NCBI GenBank assembly: GCA_002353485.1
Contig: DEJS01000010.1
Span: forward strand, 143,872 to 207,871
Source: Prevotella sp. UBA2742
Lineage (GTDB): Bacteria; Bacteroidota; Bacteroidia; Bacteroidales; Bacteroidaceae
Direction of reading: 5' to 3'
DNA length: 64,000 bases
The notes under the pieces are model-generated. The model worked only from the letters and a program-made list of their open reading frames with translations. It was not told the origin of the DNA and ran no database searches. The position numbers were made by a program, and so were the translations under genes. This document shows positions 16,389 to 25,039 of the stretch, piece after piece. Numbering within the stretch: the first letter of the stretch is position 1; each line of letters starts with the position of its first letter.

Positions 16389-18713
16389 TTAATTCCTTAT
16401 ATGTACGTCCTGCTGTGGGAACGGTATCTCGATGCCGTTCTTGTTCAGCGTGTCGTAAATGCAGTTCAGCACGTCACTGATGACGTAGGCTTTCTTGGGT
16501 GCCTCGGCCCAGATGAACATCTTCAGGTTGATGCCCGAGTCGGCCAGCTCGCCAACGACGCTCTTGGCTTGTTTCTTGCGGTCGGTCCACTTGTGTTTCA
16601 TCTGGTTTACGGCGGTGTCGACGAGTTCGGTCACCTGCTGCAGGTTGGAGCCGTAGGCTACGCCGTAGTTTACCACTGCCAGTACGTAGCCGTGGTTTCG
16701 GGTGAGGTTCTTGTAGTTGTTGGAGAAGAGCTGCGAGTTCTGGAAGGTGATGATTTCTCCGTATAGTGACTCTATGACGGTGCTGGTATAGCTGATGCTG
16801 GTGACGCGGCCCATGGTGCCGTTGACCTCGATCCAGTCTCCCACCTTGATGCGCCCGGTCATGAGTGAGGCTCCGTAGAAGATGTTCTCAATGATGTTCT
16901 TCGAGGCGAAACCGATACCTGTTGACAGTCCGCCGGTGATGGCCAGCAGCCATGTCACGCTGATGTGCAGGATGCTTAGTGAGAGCAGTGTCCATGCGCC
17001 CCAGATGAATATCTGGATGACGTTCTTCATCATGGCCGTCCGGCTGTCGGCCGTCGAGGGGTCTGTGCTTTCAAAGTGCAGGTGGATGAGCCGGAGCAGT
17101 GTCTTGCTGAGGTAGGTGAAGAGGAACCACAGGCAGACGACGATGGTGAGCTTGATGATGCTGACCTTGAAGTTCTGCTGGTCGATGAAGTGGTAGTTGA
17201 AGATGCGCCAGCAGAGGTCGCTGAGGTTGAAGACGTCGGCGCCCCACCAGATGCTGAGCATGACGCTTCCTACGCCCAGCGAGGGCAGCACCACCTGGTA
17301 CATCAGGTCGTAGAACCAGGTCTTGGTGACGGGTTTGTTCTCGAAGTCGTGCCGGGTGCCGTAGAGCTTCAGGTACTGTATCAGGCAGGTGATGGTCAGT
17401 ATGCAGGTGAGCTGCATGATCCACCAGATGAGCAGTTGTACTGCCATGAGTGTATAGCCTGTCCACGAGCATGCCACTGAGGCCAGGAACACGGTCAGCG
17501 AGATGTAGGTGTAGAACATGTCGGAGCGTGGCACGTTGCGGTTGTGGCGGCTGATGACGTTCCACTGCCACAGTGCGCACACCACCAGCACGGGTGGGAA
17601 GAGCATGTTCACCAGCTCGCTGGGAATGAGTATGATGCGGAAGGCGATGACGAGGAATCCCACTGCCATGAGTGGTGTGTAGATGCGGAACGCGCTCTTT
17701 ATTTGGTTGCCTTTCACCCTGAGCAGCAGCGAGATGAGTATGACGCCCAGCAGCCAGGCGTAGGTCACCAGTAGGTTGGCGGCCATGATGAAGAAGTTCT
17801 GCTCGACGGTGGCCAGTGTGATGCCCAGTATGACGGCGAAGGTCACCGTGGTGGTGGCCATGGTGATGCATGTGCGTTTCTTCATAAACTCGCCGGTGCG
17901 CAGCCGTTTGGGCACTACGTAGCGTATGGCGGCAAAGTTGATGGCGGTGGCTATGATGGCATAGAAGATGACGCTGATGAGCAGGCCGAATATCCAGCGG
18001 CTGTCCCACTGTGAGTTGTCGGTCGGCTGGTATTTCTTTTTCACGGTCTCCGACATGCGGCGCCACTGGTGGCCCCAGTTCTTCAAGATGGTGAAGTAGG
18101 ACTCGCCGCCGTTTCTGAAGATGCTGGTCTGTATGTCGTTGTAGCGCTTCTGGGCATAGTCGTTCTGTCGGGAGAGCCGCTGCTCGGTCAGTTCGTAGAT
18201 GTGTATGTACTCCTCCATCGTGACACGGTTCTCTTCCAGCGCGTTACGGATGCTCGTGGCCAGGGTCAGACAGACGCTGCGGTCTGTGCCGGTCTGACGG
18301 TCCAGCATGCTGGGGGGCATAGCCTTCAGACTGACTATCAGCGAGTCGTAGCGGGCTATCTCGCTCTCGGCCTTGTTCATGAAGACCTTGAAGGGCAGCC
18401 GCTGGCGGGTGAACTCCTGATACAGCTCGGTGGCCTCGTGGCACGCATAGGTGAGGTCGAACACGTACTCCTGCTTCTGCGAGTAGAGCATCAGTGAGTT
18501 CTGGTTCGAGCGTTTCATAATGGACACGAGGCGCTCGCGAACCTGTTCGCTCTGCCGTTGGTCCATCTCCATGCGCTGTTGCAGTTCGCGGTGGTAGTCC
18601 GTCAGCTCTGTGCGCAGAATGCGAAGTGTCTGGCTCAGGTCCTTCTCTTTCAGCACGGCGTGAGCCTGGACGACGCTGCAGCAGAATACGATGATAAGAA
18701 GGTAAAGTCTCAT
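16389..18713 (-). CDS. MscS-family mechanosensitive channel with large periplasmic domain
   Basis: A 774-residue inner-membrane channel that should open on membrane tension during osmotic downshock. It has a signal sequence (residues 1-20), a helical periplasmic domain (about 20-265), about eight or more transmembrane helices, and the MscS core with pore-lining helix pattern 'GGLSTGIGFASKNIIENIFYG' followed by the beta domain ('IKVGDWIEVNGTMGRVTSIS'). The large N-terminal part places it with the MscK/YbdG-type long forms rather than the minimal MscS. The start MRLYLL is taken from the signal peptide, 21 nt after the promoter box; earlier in-frame codons lie upstream of the box. It is divergent from the sugar-kinase-like gene at 18814. 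Confidence 0.88.
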   Translation of the reverse strand: MRLYLLIIVFCCSVVQAHAVLKEKDLSQTLRILRTELTDYHRELQQRMEMDQRQSEQVRERLVSIMKRSNQNSLMLYSQKQEYVFDLTYACHEATELYQEFTRQRLPFKVFMNKAESEIARYDSLIVSLKAMPPSMLDRQTGTDRSVCLTLATSIRNALEENRVTMEEYIHIYELTEQRLSRQNDYAQKRYNDIQTSIFRNGGESYFTILKNWGHQWRRMSETVKKKYQPTDNSQWDSRWIFGLLISVIFYAIIATAINFAAIRYVVPKRLRTGEFMKKRTCITMATTTVTFAVILGITLATVEQNFFIMAANLLVTYAWLLGVILISLLLRVKGNQIKSAFRIYTPLMAVGFLVIAFRIILIPSELVNMLFPPVLVVCALWQWNVISRHNRNVPRSDMFYTYISLTVFLASVACSWTGYTLMAVQLLIWWIMQLTCILTITCLIQYLKLYGTRHDFENKPVTKTWFYDLMYQVVLPSLGVGSVMLSIWWGADVFNLSDLCWRIFNYHFIDQQNFKVSIIKLTIVVCLWFLFTYLSKTLLRLIHLHFESTDPSTADSRTAMMKNVIQIFIWGAWTLLSLSILHISVTWLLAITGGLSTGIGFASKNIIENIFYGASLMTGRIKVGDWIEVNGTMGRVTSISYTSTVIESLYGEIITFQNSQLFSNNYKNLTRNHGYVLAVVNYGVAYGSNLQQVTELVDTAVNQMKHKWTDRKKQAKSVVGELADSGINLKMFIWAEAPKKAYVISDVLNCIYDTLNKNGIEIPFPQQDVHIRN

Positions 18714-18734
18714 CCTGTTTGTTTGTTTTGCGCG

Positions 18735-18742
18735 CAAAGGTA
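18735..18742 (-). promoter_or_regulatory. -7 promoter box of the MscS-family gene
   Basis: TACCTTTG on the minus strand, 21 nt before the start codon. Confidence 0.6.
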
Positions 18743-18785
18743 CAAAATAATTTTCATTTCCCTTTGCTTTTATGTTATTTATTCG

Positions 18786-18793
18786 TACCTTTG
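18786..18793 (+). promoter_or_regulatory. -7 promoter box of the NAGK-like gene
   Basis: TACCTTTG on the plus strand, 20 nt before the ATG. It lies about 45 bp from the opposing MscS promoter. Confidence 0.6.
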
Positions 18794-18813
18794 CGGGAAA
18801 AACGAACAGAATT

Positions 18814-19710
18814 ATGATACTCATAGCCGACAGTGGCAGCACAAAGACCGACTGGACACTCCTTCACTCGCCCCATCCCGAGCAGTGGGACGTCATTGCC
18901 ACATTCCGCACGCAGGGCATTACCCCCGTTCACCAGACGTCGGACGACATCCGTCAGATTCTGGCGCACGAACTGTTGCCGCAGTTGTCAACCTTCTCGC
19001 GTGCCTCGCTCATCAATTCGCGGGCACTGGAGACTCCGTTGCTGTCGCAGATAGAGGTGTTCTTCTACGGCAGCGGCTGTACGCCGGCCCACGTGCCCAT
19101 GATGAAGCGTATCCTGGCCGAGGTGTTTCCCACCGAGAAGAACGAGGTGCACAGCGACCTCATGGCGGCAGCGCGCGCCCTGTGTCAGCATTCGGAGGGC
19201 GTGGCCTGCATACTGGGTACGGGTGCCAACAGCTGTCTGTACGACGGGCAGGAGATAGTGCAGAACACGCCGGCCCTGGGCTATATCCTTGGCGACGAGG
19301 GCGGTGGCGCCGTGCTGGGGCGTATGTTTATGAATGCCATCTTCAAGAATCCTCAGTATGCCGGCATACGCGACGAGTATCTGAAGCACAGCAAGCTTAC
19401 CCAGGCCGATATTATTAATAAGGTGTACCGCGAGCCGATGGCTAACCGCTTCCTGGCTTCCACCTCGCTGTTCATAGCAGAGCATATTGACGACCCGCTC
19501 GTCAGCCAGCTGGTGGTCACCAACTTCCGTCAGTTCTTCCGCTGCAACATTGTGCCCTACGGCCGCCCCGACCTGCCTGTCCACTTCGTAGGCTCTATGG
19601 CCTCCACCTACCAGCCGCAGCTGGAGGAAGCCGCCCGCGCGGAGGGATTCACCGTAGGCACCATTCTGCAGAGTCCTATGGAAGGGCTCATCGACTACCA
19701 TCGCCTGTAG
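18814..19710 (+). CDS. BadF/BadG-type ATPase, N-acetylglucosamine kinase-like
   Basis: A 298-residue ASKHA-fold protein of the BadF/BadG/BcrA/BcrD family, which includes mammalian-type GlcNAc kinase. The phosphate-1 motif is at the very N-terminus (ADSGSTKTDW), the phosphate-2/adenosine region reads 'CILGTGANS', and a characteristic 'LGDEGGGAVLGR' follows. These fit a sugar kinase acting on amino sugars recovered from peptidoglycan or host glycans. The substrate is inferred from family only. The start is the ATG before ILIADSG; the longer in-frame ORF begins upstream of the promoter box. It appears monocistronic: a strong terminator follows at 19810. Confidence 0.82.
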   Translation: MILIADSGSTKTDWTLLHSPHPEQWDVIATFRTQGITPVHQTSDDIRQILAHELLPQLSTFSRASLINSRALETPLLSQIEVFFYGSGCTPAHVPMMKRILAEVFPTEKNEVHSDLMAAARALCQHSEGVACILGTGANSCLYDGQEIVQNTPALGYILGDEGGGAVLGRMFMNAIFKNPQYAGIRDEYLKHSKLTQADIINKVYREPMANRFLASTSLFIAEHIDDPLVSQLVVTNFRQFFRCNIVPYGRPDLPVHFVGSMASTYQPQLEEAARAEGFTVGTILQSPMEGLIDYHRL

Positions 19711-19780
19711 ACCGAGCGTTCGCAGAAACCGTAGTCTTGGAGTAAACAAGCCTTTCTTTTAGAACGAGGCAAGGTCTTGT

Positions 19781-19842
19781 CCGAGGAAAGTTGGAGTTTC
19801 ATTCGAGTAAAGTGGGATTTTCATCCGATGAAAGTCCCACTT
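19781..19842. repeat. 22-bp degenerate tandem repeat merging into a terminator
   Basis: Three successive units (19781-19802, 19803-19824, 19825-19842 partial) share the pattern YCGAnnAAAGTnGGAnTTTCAT. The third unit is the inverted arm that pairs with the second. Confidence 0.6.
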
Positions 19843-19852
19843 GCAGTTTTTT
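19810..19852 (+). terminator. Intrinsic terminator after the NAGK-like gene
   Basis: A 16-bp stem (19810-19825 with 19827-19842, one G-T wobble) and a tight turn are followed by GCAGTTTTTT. It lies 100 bp downstream of the stop codon. Confidence 0.8.
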
Positions 19853-19886
19853 GGCGTCATGTTGTATATTATTCGCAATTAATTTG

Positions 19887-19894
19887 TATCTTTG
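19887..19894 (+). promoter_or_regulatory. -7 promoter box of the GH5 gene
   Basis: TATCTTTG, 27 nt before the ATG at 19922. Confidence 0.55.
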
Positions 19895-19921
19895 CACCAT
19901 CTTACTAATACTTAACGAACA

Positions 19922-21217
19922 ATGAAGAAACTATTACTACTTGTGGCAGCGGCGGCCCTTATGCTGACGGGCTGTCAGCAAAAGCAGGAGCCGGCACCGA
20001 GTTTCGTCAGCGTAGAGAACGGCCACTTCGTGCGCGACGGCAAACCTTATTACTACGTGGGAACGAACTTCTGGTACGGAGCCATACTGGGCTCGGAAGG
20101 CCAGGGCGGCAACCGCGAACGTCTGGTGAGGGAGCTGGACGAGATGAAGCGCATGGGCATTGACAACCTGCGCATCCTGGTGGGCTCGGACGGCGAGCGT
20201 GGCGTCAAGACCAAGGTGGAACCCACGCTGCAGGTAAAGCCCGGCGTGTATAACGACACCATCCTGGCCGGACTCGACTTCCTGCTGCAGGAGATGGGCA
20301 AGCGCAAGATGCTGGCCGTGCTGTATCTGAACAACTCGTGGGAGTGGAGCGGGGGCTACGGCTTCTACCTGGAACATGCCGGAGCCGGAAAGCAGCCGCG
20401 CCCTGACGAGGTGGGCTACGGAGAGTTTATGAAGGCCATGGCCGCGTACGCCACCAACGAGAAGGCGCACCAGCTGTTCTACGACTACGTACGCTTCATC
20501 CTGGGCCGCACCAACCGCTATACCGGTGTGAAGTACGTTGACGACCCGGCCATCATGTCATGGCAGATAGGCAACGAGCCGCGCGCCTTCTCGAAGGAGG
20601 CACTGCCGGCCTTTGAGAAGTGGCTGGCCGAGGCCTCGGCCCTGATACGCTCGCTGGACAAGAACCACCTCATATCCGTCGGCAGCGAGGGCTCATGGGG
20701 ATGCGAGAACGACCTCGGCGCCTGGACACGTATCTGTGCCGACGCGAACATAGACTACTGCAACATTCACCTGTGGCCCTACAACTGGGGCTGGGCCAAG
20801 CCCGACTCGCTCATCGAGAACCTGCCCCGTGCATGCGAGAATACAAAGCAGTATATTGACCAGCACCTGGCCGTCAGCGACTCGCTGCGCAAGCCGCTGG
20901 TCATGGAAGAATTCGGATACCCGCGTGACGGTTTCAAGTTCGACCTGGCAGCGCCTACCAAGGGACGCGACGGCTACTACCGCTACGTCTTCTCGCTGGT
21001 GGCCGACAACGCCGAGCACGGAGGCTGCTTTGCCGGATGCAACTTCTGGGGCTGGGGCGGCTTCGCACAGCCCAGGCACGAGCAGTGGCAGGTGGGCGAC
21101 GACTACACCAACGACCCGGCCCAGGAGGCACAGGGCCTGAACTCGGTCTTCGCCAGCGACACCACGACACTGGCCGTCGTACGTGAACAGGTACAGCGGA
21201 TGAGCAGGGTAAAGTAG
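19922..21217 (+). CDS. GH5 family mannanase-like lipoprotein
   Basis: A 431-residue predicted surface or periplasmic lipoprotein (signal and lipobox LTGC, Cys19) with a (beta/alpha)8 retaining glycoside hydrolase fold. Motifs match GH5 subfamily 7 endo-beta-1,4-mannanases: 'YYVGTNFWYGA' at the start, 'NNSWEWSGG', acid/base Glu219 in 'IGNEPR', 'IDYCNIHLWPYNWGW', and nucleophile Glu330 in 'MEEFGYPRDG'. It should cleave beta-mannan or galacto/glucomannan. It stands alone, without a SusCD pair or other glycosidases, so it is not in an obvious polysaccharide utilisation locus here. It ends against a compound hairpin shared with the convergent response regulator gene. Confidence 0.88.
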   Translation: MKKLLLLVAAAALMLTGCQQKQEPAPSFVSVENGHFVRDGKPYYYVGTNFWYGAILGSEGQGGNRERLVRELDEMKRMGIDNLRILVGSDGERGVKTKVEPTLQVKPGVYNDTILAGLDFLLQEMGKRKMLAVLYLNNSWEWSGGYGFYLEHAGAGKQPRPDEVGYGEFMKAMAAYATNEKAHQLFYDYVRFILGRTNRYTGVKYVDDPAIMSWQIGNEPRAFSKEALPAFEKWLAEASALIRSLDKNHLISVGSEGSWGCENDLGAWTRICADANIDYCNIHLWPYNWGWAKPDSLIENLPRACENTKQYIDQHLAVSDSLRKPLVMEEFGYPRDGFKFDLAAPTKGRDGYYRYVFSLVADNAEHGGCFAGCNFWGWGGFAQPRHEQWQVGDDYTNDPAQEAQGLNSVFASDTTTLAVVREQVQRMSRVK

Positions 21218-21239
21218 AGACACACCTTCAATACAAGCT

Positions 21240-21292
21240 ACGACGTGCAGCCTACGCCAGCGTGTGCTGGTCAAAGTAGCGCTGCACGTCGT
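21240..21292. terminator. Compound bidirectional hairpin overlapping the LytTR gene end
   Basis: Perfect 12-bp arms (21240-21251 and 21281-21292, ACGACGTGCAGC and its complement) enclose a second stem CCAGC/GCTGG (21257-21261 with 21266-21270). The right arm and loop are coding sequence for the last residues of the response regulator, so the terminator is built into that gene's 3' end. Confidence 0.6.
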
Positions 21293-21962
21293 CTTTGTAC
21301 GAGTCGGAGATAGGAATGTACTCGTTCCCGAAAACAATGCGGAAACGGTCAATGCTCTGGGCTTTCGTCATGTGTACAATGTAGGAACGGTGGGTGCGCA
21401 GGAACTCGGGGTGGGGCAGATACTCCTCAAGCCGCTTCATGTTCATCAGCGACATAATCTTCTGCCCGCCCGTCATGTAGATGCGCACATAGTCCTTCAG
21501 ACCTTCAATGTACAGAATGTCGTCCAGGGCTACGCGGATAAGCTTGTAGTCGCTCTTGACGAACATGAAGCGGTCCTCGGCATACGTCTGCTGCTTCTGC
21601 ATCGTGCTAAACCAGTTCAGCGCCTTGTGCGCAGCCTGCAGGAAGTCGTCATAGGAAACAGGCTTCAGCAGATAGTCCAGCGCAGACACCTTGTAGCCCT
21701 CAATGGCGTACTGCTGGAAGGCAGTGGTGAAGATGACCTTCGTCTCCATAGGCAGAATCTTGGCAAACTCAATACCGCTGAGTTCCGGCATCTGGATGTC
21801 CAGAAACAGCAGTTGGGCGGGTTTCTCGCGCAGTTCGCGCATGGCTTCGAGAGCCGAGCCGTACGTGCCTATGAGGTGGAGGAACGGCGTTTTCTCTGCA
21901 TAGCTTTTCAGCAGGCCGGCAGCCAGGGGTTCGTCGTCAATGATGGCGCAAGTGATAGTCAT
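21252..21962 (-). CDS. LytTR-family response regulator
   Basis: A 236-residue regulator: receiver domain (residues 1-120, acidic pair DDE at 9-11, phospho-acceptor Asp55 in 'LLFLDIQMPE', Lys in 'LLKPVSYDD') and C-terminal LytTR DNA-binding domain ('FMFVKSDYKLIRVALDDILYIEGLKDYVRIY', '...FLRTHRSYIV'). It is the partner of the LytS-type kinase directly upstream. The two close a leftward six-gene group headed by the efflux genes, so autoregulation of the pump is the likely role. A 52-bp spacer of degenerate TTTAGAG-like repeats separates it from the kinase gene. Confidence 0.93.
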   Translation of the reverse strand: MTITCAIIDDEPLAAGLLKSYAEKTPFLHLIGTYGSALEAMRELREKPAQLLFLDIQMPELSGIEFAKILPMETKVIFTTAFQQYAIEGYKVSALDYLLKPVSYDDFLQAAHKALNWFSTMQKQQTYAEDRFMFVKSDYKLIRVALDDILYIEGLKDYVRIYMTGGQKIMSLMNMKRLEEYLPHPEFLRTHRSYIVHMTKAQSIDRFRIVFGNEYIPISDSYKDDVQRYFDQHTLA

Positions 21963-22014
21963 AATCTTATCGTATTGTAGTTTAGAGTTTAGTGTTAAGA
22001 CAGAGATAAAGTGT

Positions 22015-23046
22015 TTAGAGAGTTATCGCGATGCGTGAGGTGTAGACCTTGCCGTCGGGCGAAGGCCCTTGCTCCCATGTGTACCGGCCGGGATAGGCCA
22101 GTTCCAGCCGGCGCTGCACCTGCTGCAGGCCGATGCCGTGACCGCTGTGGTCGCTGGCGCTCTTGGGGTGGTTGGAGTTCTGTATGTCGCACACCACCTG
22201 TTGCTCGGTCGTCTCAATGTCGATGCTGATGAACGAAGGCTCGGTGGGGCTGACGCCGTGCTTGAAGGCGTTCTCCACCAGCGAGATGAATATCATAGGT
22301 GCTACAGGCAGCTGCGGGGTGAGCACCTTGAACCGGGTCCGTATCTCGACCGATTGGGGCAGACGTATCTTCATCAGGTTGATGTAGTTCTGCAGGAAAT
22401 CCATTTCGTCCTTCATCGGCACCGCCGGCTGCTCATAGTCGTAGAGCACGTGGCGCATCAGCCGGGAGAGTTCCTGGATGGTTTGCTGCGCCTTGGGGGT
22501 GTCGAAGGCCGTCAGCGCGTAGATATTGTTCAGCGTGTTCAGCAGGAAATGGGGGTTTATCTGGTAGCGCAGCGTCTTCAGCTCAGCCTCCGTACGTGCC
22601 GCCTCGGCCTCGCCGCGAGCCTTCTCGTTGTGCTCCCAGCGCTGAGCCAGCACCAAGGCCGTTCCTACCGCGGCGAAGATGCCCAGCGTCACGATGTCTC
22701 GCAGTATGTAGAACACCTCCTGGATGGCTAAAGGCTCGTTATGCCTGTTGGTTTCATTAGAGGGCAGCAACATGTATGACATCGTGATGCAATAGTGCAG
22801 CACGATGCCAAGACTGACTATCAGCAGCAGGTTGATGAGCAGGAAGTAACGGTGCTTGCCTTCCACAAAGAACCGGGGCGTCAGCCACAGGTAGTTGGCA
22901 TAGAAGGTCACCATCATCATCAAGGGCGTCATAATCATAACGAAGTATTGCTGCATCCAGCTGCTCTGGCCGCGTATGAAGCTCAGCGGCGACAGGAACA
23001 TGAAGGCCCAGAATGCCAGGTGCAGGAATATACTCAGTCGTTTCAT
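22015..23046 (-). CDS. LytS/YehU-type sensor histidine kinase
   Basis: A 343-residue membrane kinase. Four hydrophobic helices (about 5-145) form the N-terminal sensor, followed by a short coiled coil rich in Glu and Ala. The His_kinase domain has the phospho-acceptor in 'RYQINPHFLLNTLNNIYAL' and the N box in 'ISLVENAFKHG', ending with an ATPase G region 'GHGIGLQQVQRRLEL'. This is the usual partner of LytTR regulators. With no periplasmic sensing domain, it probably senses within the membrane or through the transporter. It sits between the MacB-like permease and the response regulator in the same orientation. Confidence 0.92.
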   Translation of the reverse strand: MKRLSIFLHLAFWAFMFLSPLSFIRGQSSWMQQYFVMIMTPLMMMVTFYANYLWLTPRFFVEGKHRYFLLINLLLIVSLGIVLHYCITMSYMLLPSNETNRHNEPLAIQEVFYILRDIVTLGIFAAVGTALVLAQRWEHNEKARGEAEAARTEAELKTLRYQINPHFLLNTLNNIYALTAFDTPKAQQTIQELSRLMRHVLYDYEQPAVPMKDEMDFLQNYINLMKIRLPQSVEIRTRFKVLTPQLPVAPMIFISLVENAFKHGVSPTEPSFISIDIETTEQQVVCDIQNSNHPKSASDHSGHGIGLQQVQRRLELAYPGRYTWEQGPSPDGKVYTSRIAITL

Positions 23047-23051
23047 AGCCT

Positions 23052-23065
23052 CTCAACTCTCAACT
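23052..23065. repeat. Heptamer repeat (CTCAACT)2 at the permease stop codon
   Basis: Two copies of CTCAACT. On the minus strand this reads TAG TTGAGAGTTGAGAG, where TAG is the permease stop codon, so the repeat begins exactly at the stop. Confidence 0.7.
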
Positions 23066-24281
23066 ATTCGTGCCGAATGGCCTCTATGGGGTCCATGTTG
23101 GCAGCTTTCTGTGCAGGAATGTAGCCGAACAGCACACCGATGCACACGCACACCAGGAACGAGACGTATATGCTCCACATGGGCACGCTCGACGGCATGC
23201 CGAAGGAACCAAGCATTGCGCTGGCCGAACAGCCTACGAAGATGCCAATCAGTCCGCCTGTCACGCTGATGAGTACCGACTCGATGAGGAACTGCAGCGA
23301 GATAACAGGTCCCGTGGCACCTACCGCCATGCGCAGTCCTATCTCCTTGGTGCGCTCTGTCACGCTGACCAGCATGATGTTCATAATGCCGATGCCCGCC
23401 ACCAGTAGCGAGAAAGCAGCAGCCACCACCAGTATGAGCGTCACCGTGTCCATGGTCGACGACATCGTCTCCATCATCTCAGCCTGCGACCGGATCGTAA
23501 AGTCGTCGTCTGCCTCACCCTTCAGCTTGTGGTTGTCGCGCAGTATCTGCGTCAGCTCCTCGATGGCGGCGTCCGACAACTCTTCCGTTATGGCCGAACA
23601 AAGGATGCTCGAGAACCACGTCTGGGCAGCAATACGCTTCATCACGGTAGAGTAGGGAGCTATCATCACGTTGTCCTGGTCCATGCCCCACGAGTTGTAG
23701 CCTTTCGACTTCAGCACACCGATAATGCGCATAGGGATGGACTTGAAGCGGATAGTCTTGCCGATGGGGTCTGTGCTGCCAGGGAACAGCTCGTCGACAA
23801 CCGTCTTTCCGACCACTACCACCTTGGCAGCCTTCTTGATGTCCTCCTCCGTGTAGCACTCGCCCTCCTGTATCTCCCACTTCTTGATGTCAAGATAGTC
23901 GGTAGACTCTCCATAGAGCGACGTCGTAGTATTGTTGTTGCCATAGATGACCTGTCCCGAAGCCGTCACCTCTGGCGATACCTTGGTCACAAACTTCTTC
24001 TCACGTAAGATGCGTTCGTAATCGGCCATCTTCAGTGTCTGCATAGCCGAAGGGTCCTGTCGCACGCCGCCACGCATGTCGGCGCCGGGACGAATGGTCA
24101 GCAGGTTGGTGCCCATGGTCGACAGCTCCTGGCGGATGCTCTCCTTCGAGCCCTGCCCTATGGCCATCATAATGATGACCGCTGCCACGCCGATAATGAT
24201 GCCCAGCATCGACAGGAACGACCGCATCTTGTTGTTCGCCACGGCCTTCAGGCTTACTTTGAAAAGGTTCAGTATATTCAT
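23064..24281 (-). CDS. MacB-type ABC transporter permease
   Basis: A 405-residue permease with the MacB/FtsX layout: one N-terminal transmembrane helix (about 20-40), a large periplasmic core domain (about 45-275), and three C-terminal helices ('TLILVVAAAFSLLVAGIGIMNIMLVS', and two further segments from about 325) ending in the conserved 'ANMDPIEAIRHE'. It couples ATP hydrolysis by the neighbouring ATPase to mechanotransmission, moving substrates from the periplasm through the adaptor and TolC-like channel. It starts 2 bp after the ATPase stop codon. ATPase and permease are separate here, unlike the fused E. coli MacB. Confidence 0.93.
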   Translation of the reverse strand: MNILNLFKVSLKAVANNKMRSFLSMLGIIIGVAAVIIMMAIGQGSKESIRQELSTMGTNLLTIRPGADMRGGVRQDPSAMQTLKMADYERILREKKFVTKVSPEVTASGQVIYGNNNTTTSLYGESTDYLDIKKWEIQEGECYTEEDIKKAAKVVVVGKTVVDELFPGSTDPIGKTIRFKSIPMRIIGVLKSKGYNSWGMDQDNVMIAPYSTVMKRIAAQTWFSSILCSAITEELSDAAIEELTQILRDNHKLKGEADDDFTIRSQAEMMETMSSTMDTVTLILVVAAAFSLLVAGIGIMNIMLVSVTERTKEIGLRMAVGATGPVISLQFLIESVLISVTGGLIGIFVGCSASAMLGSFGMPSSVPMWSIYVSFLVCVCIGVLFGYIPAQKAANMDPIEAIRHE

Positions 24282-24283
24282 AC

Positions 24284-25039
24284 TCAGTCGTCTTGTGGTT
24301 TGGGCAGTGCCGCCAAGGCCTCGGCAGCCGATTTGATGTGGGTGTTCACCGTGTCCTCACGTATCTTGCCGTCGCGCAGGTTGATGTTGCGCGAGCTGTA
24401 TTCAGCTATCTCAGGATTGTGGGTAACGAAGATGATGGTGTGCCCCTGTTTGTAGAGCTCCTGGAACAGCACCAGCATTTCAAACGAGGTCCGTGTATCC
24501 AGGTTACCTGTTGCCTCGTCGGCCAACAGTACGGCTGGGTTGTTTACCAGCGCACGGGCAATGGCCACGCGCTGCATCTGGCCACCCGACATCTCGTTCG
24601 ACTTATGCATCAGACGGTCGCCCAGTCCTACGGCCTGCAGGGCCTTGACGGCAGCCTCGCGACGCTGCTGGGCGTCGTACTTGTTGTTATACATCAACGG
24701 CAGCTCTACGTTCTCCACGGCCGTCGTCTTCGCCAACAGGTTGTAGTTCTGGAACACAAAGCCTATCTTCTGGTTTCGCAGGTGGGCACGCTGTGTCTTC
24801 GACATGGTGCGCACTGAGATGCCGTCCAGATAGTATTCGCCCGACGTGGGGGTGTCCAGACAGCCCAGCTGGTTCAGCAGTGTCGACTTGCCAGAGCCCG
24901 ACGTGCCCTGGATGGTGACAAACTCGCCCTCGTATATCTTGAACGAGACGCCCCGCAGGGCCTTCACCGTCTCAGAGCCTACCTGGAAGTAACGTTTGAC
25001 ATTCTGTAGCTCAATGACTACTTTTCTCTCCTCCTTCAT
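24284..25039 (-). CDS. MacB/LolD-type ABC transporter ATPase
   Basis: A 251-residue cytoplasmic ATPase with all motifs intact: Walker [11 protein letters not shown] loop 'VFQNYNLL', signature '[13 protein letters not shown]', Walker B '[12 protein letters not shown]' and switch His in '[10 protein letters not shown]'. It pairs with the permease downstream. The start codon follows the adaptor stop codon without any gap, so translation is probably coupled. A C-terminal extension of about 20 residues after the core is rich in Ala. Confidence 0.95.
   Translation of the reverse strand: MKEERKVVIELQNVKRYFQVGSETVKALRGVSFKIYEGEFVTIQGTSGSGKSTLLNQLGCLDTPTSGEYYLDGISVRTMSKTQRAHLRNQKIGFVFQNYNLLAKTTAVENVELPLMYNNKYDAQQRREAAVKALQAVGLGDRLMHKSNEMSGGQMQRVAIARALVNNPAVLLADEATGNLDTRTSFEMLVLFQELYKQGHTIIFVTHNPEIAEYSSRNINLRDGKIREDTVNTHIKSAAEALAALPKPQDD

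Noticed and set aside
19922..21217. Possible polysaccharide utilisation locus around the GH5 gene
   Set aside because: No SusC/SusD pair or further glycosidase lies beside it; the TonB receptor at 1870 is far away and not SusC-like.
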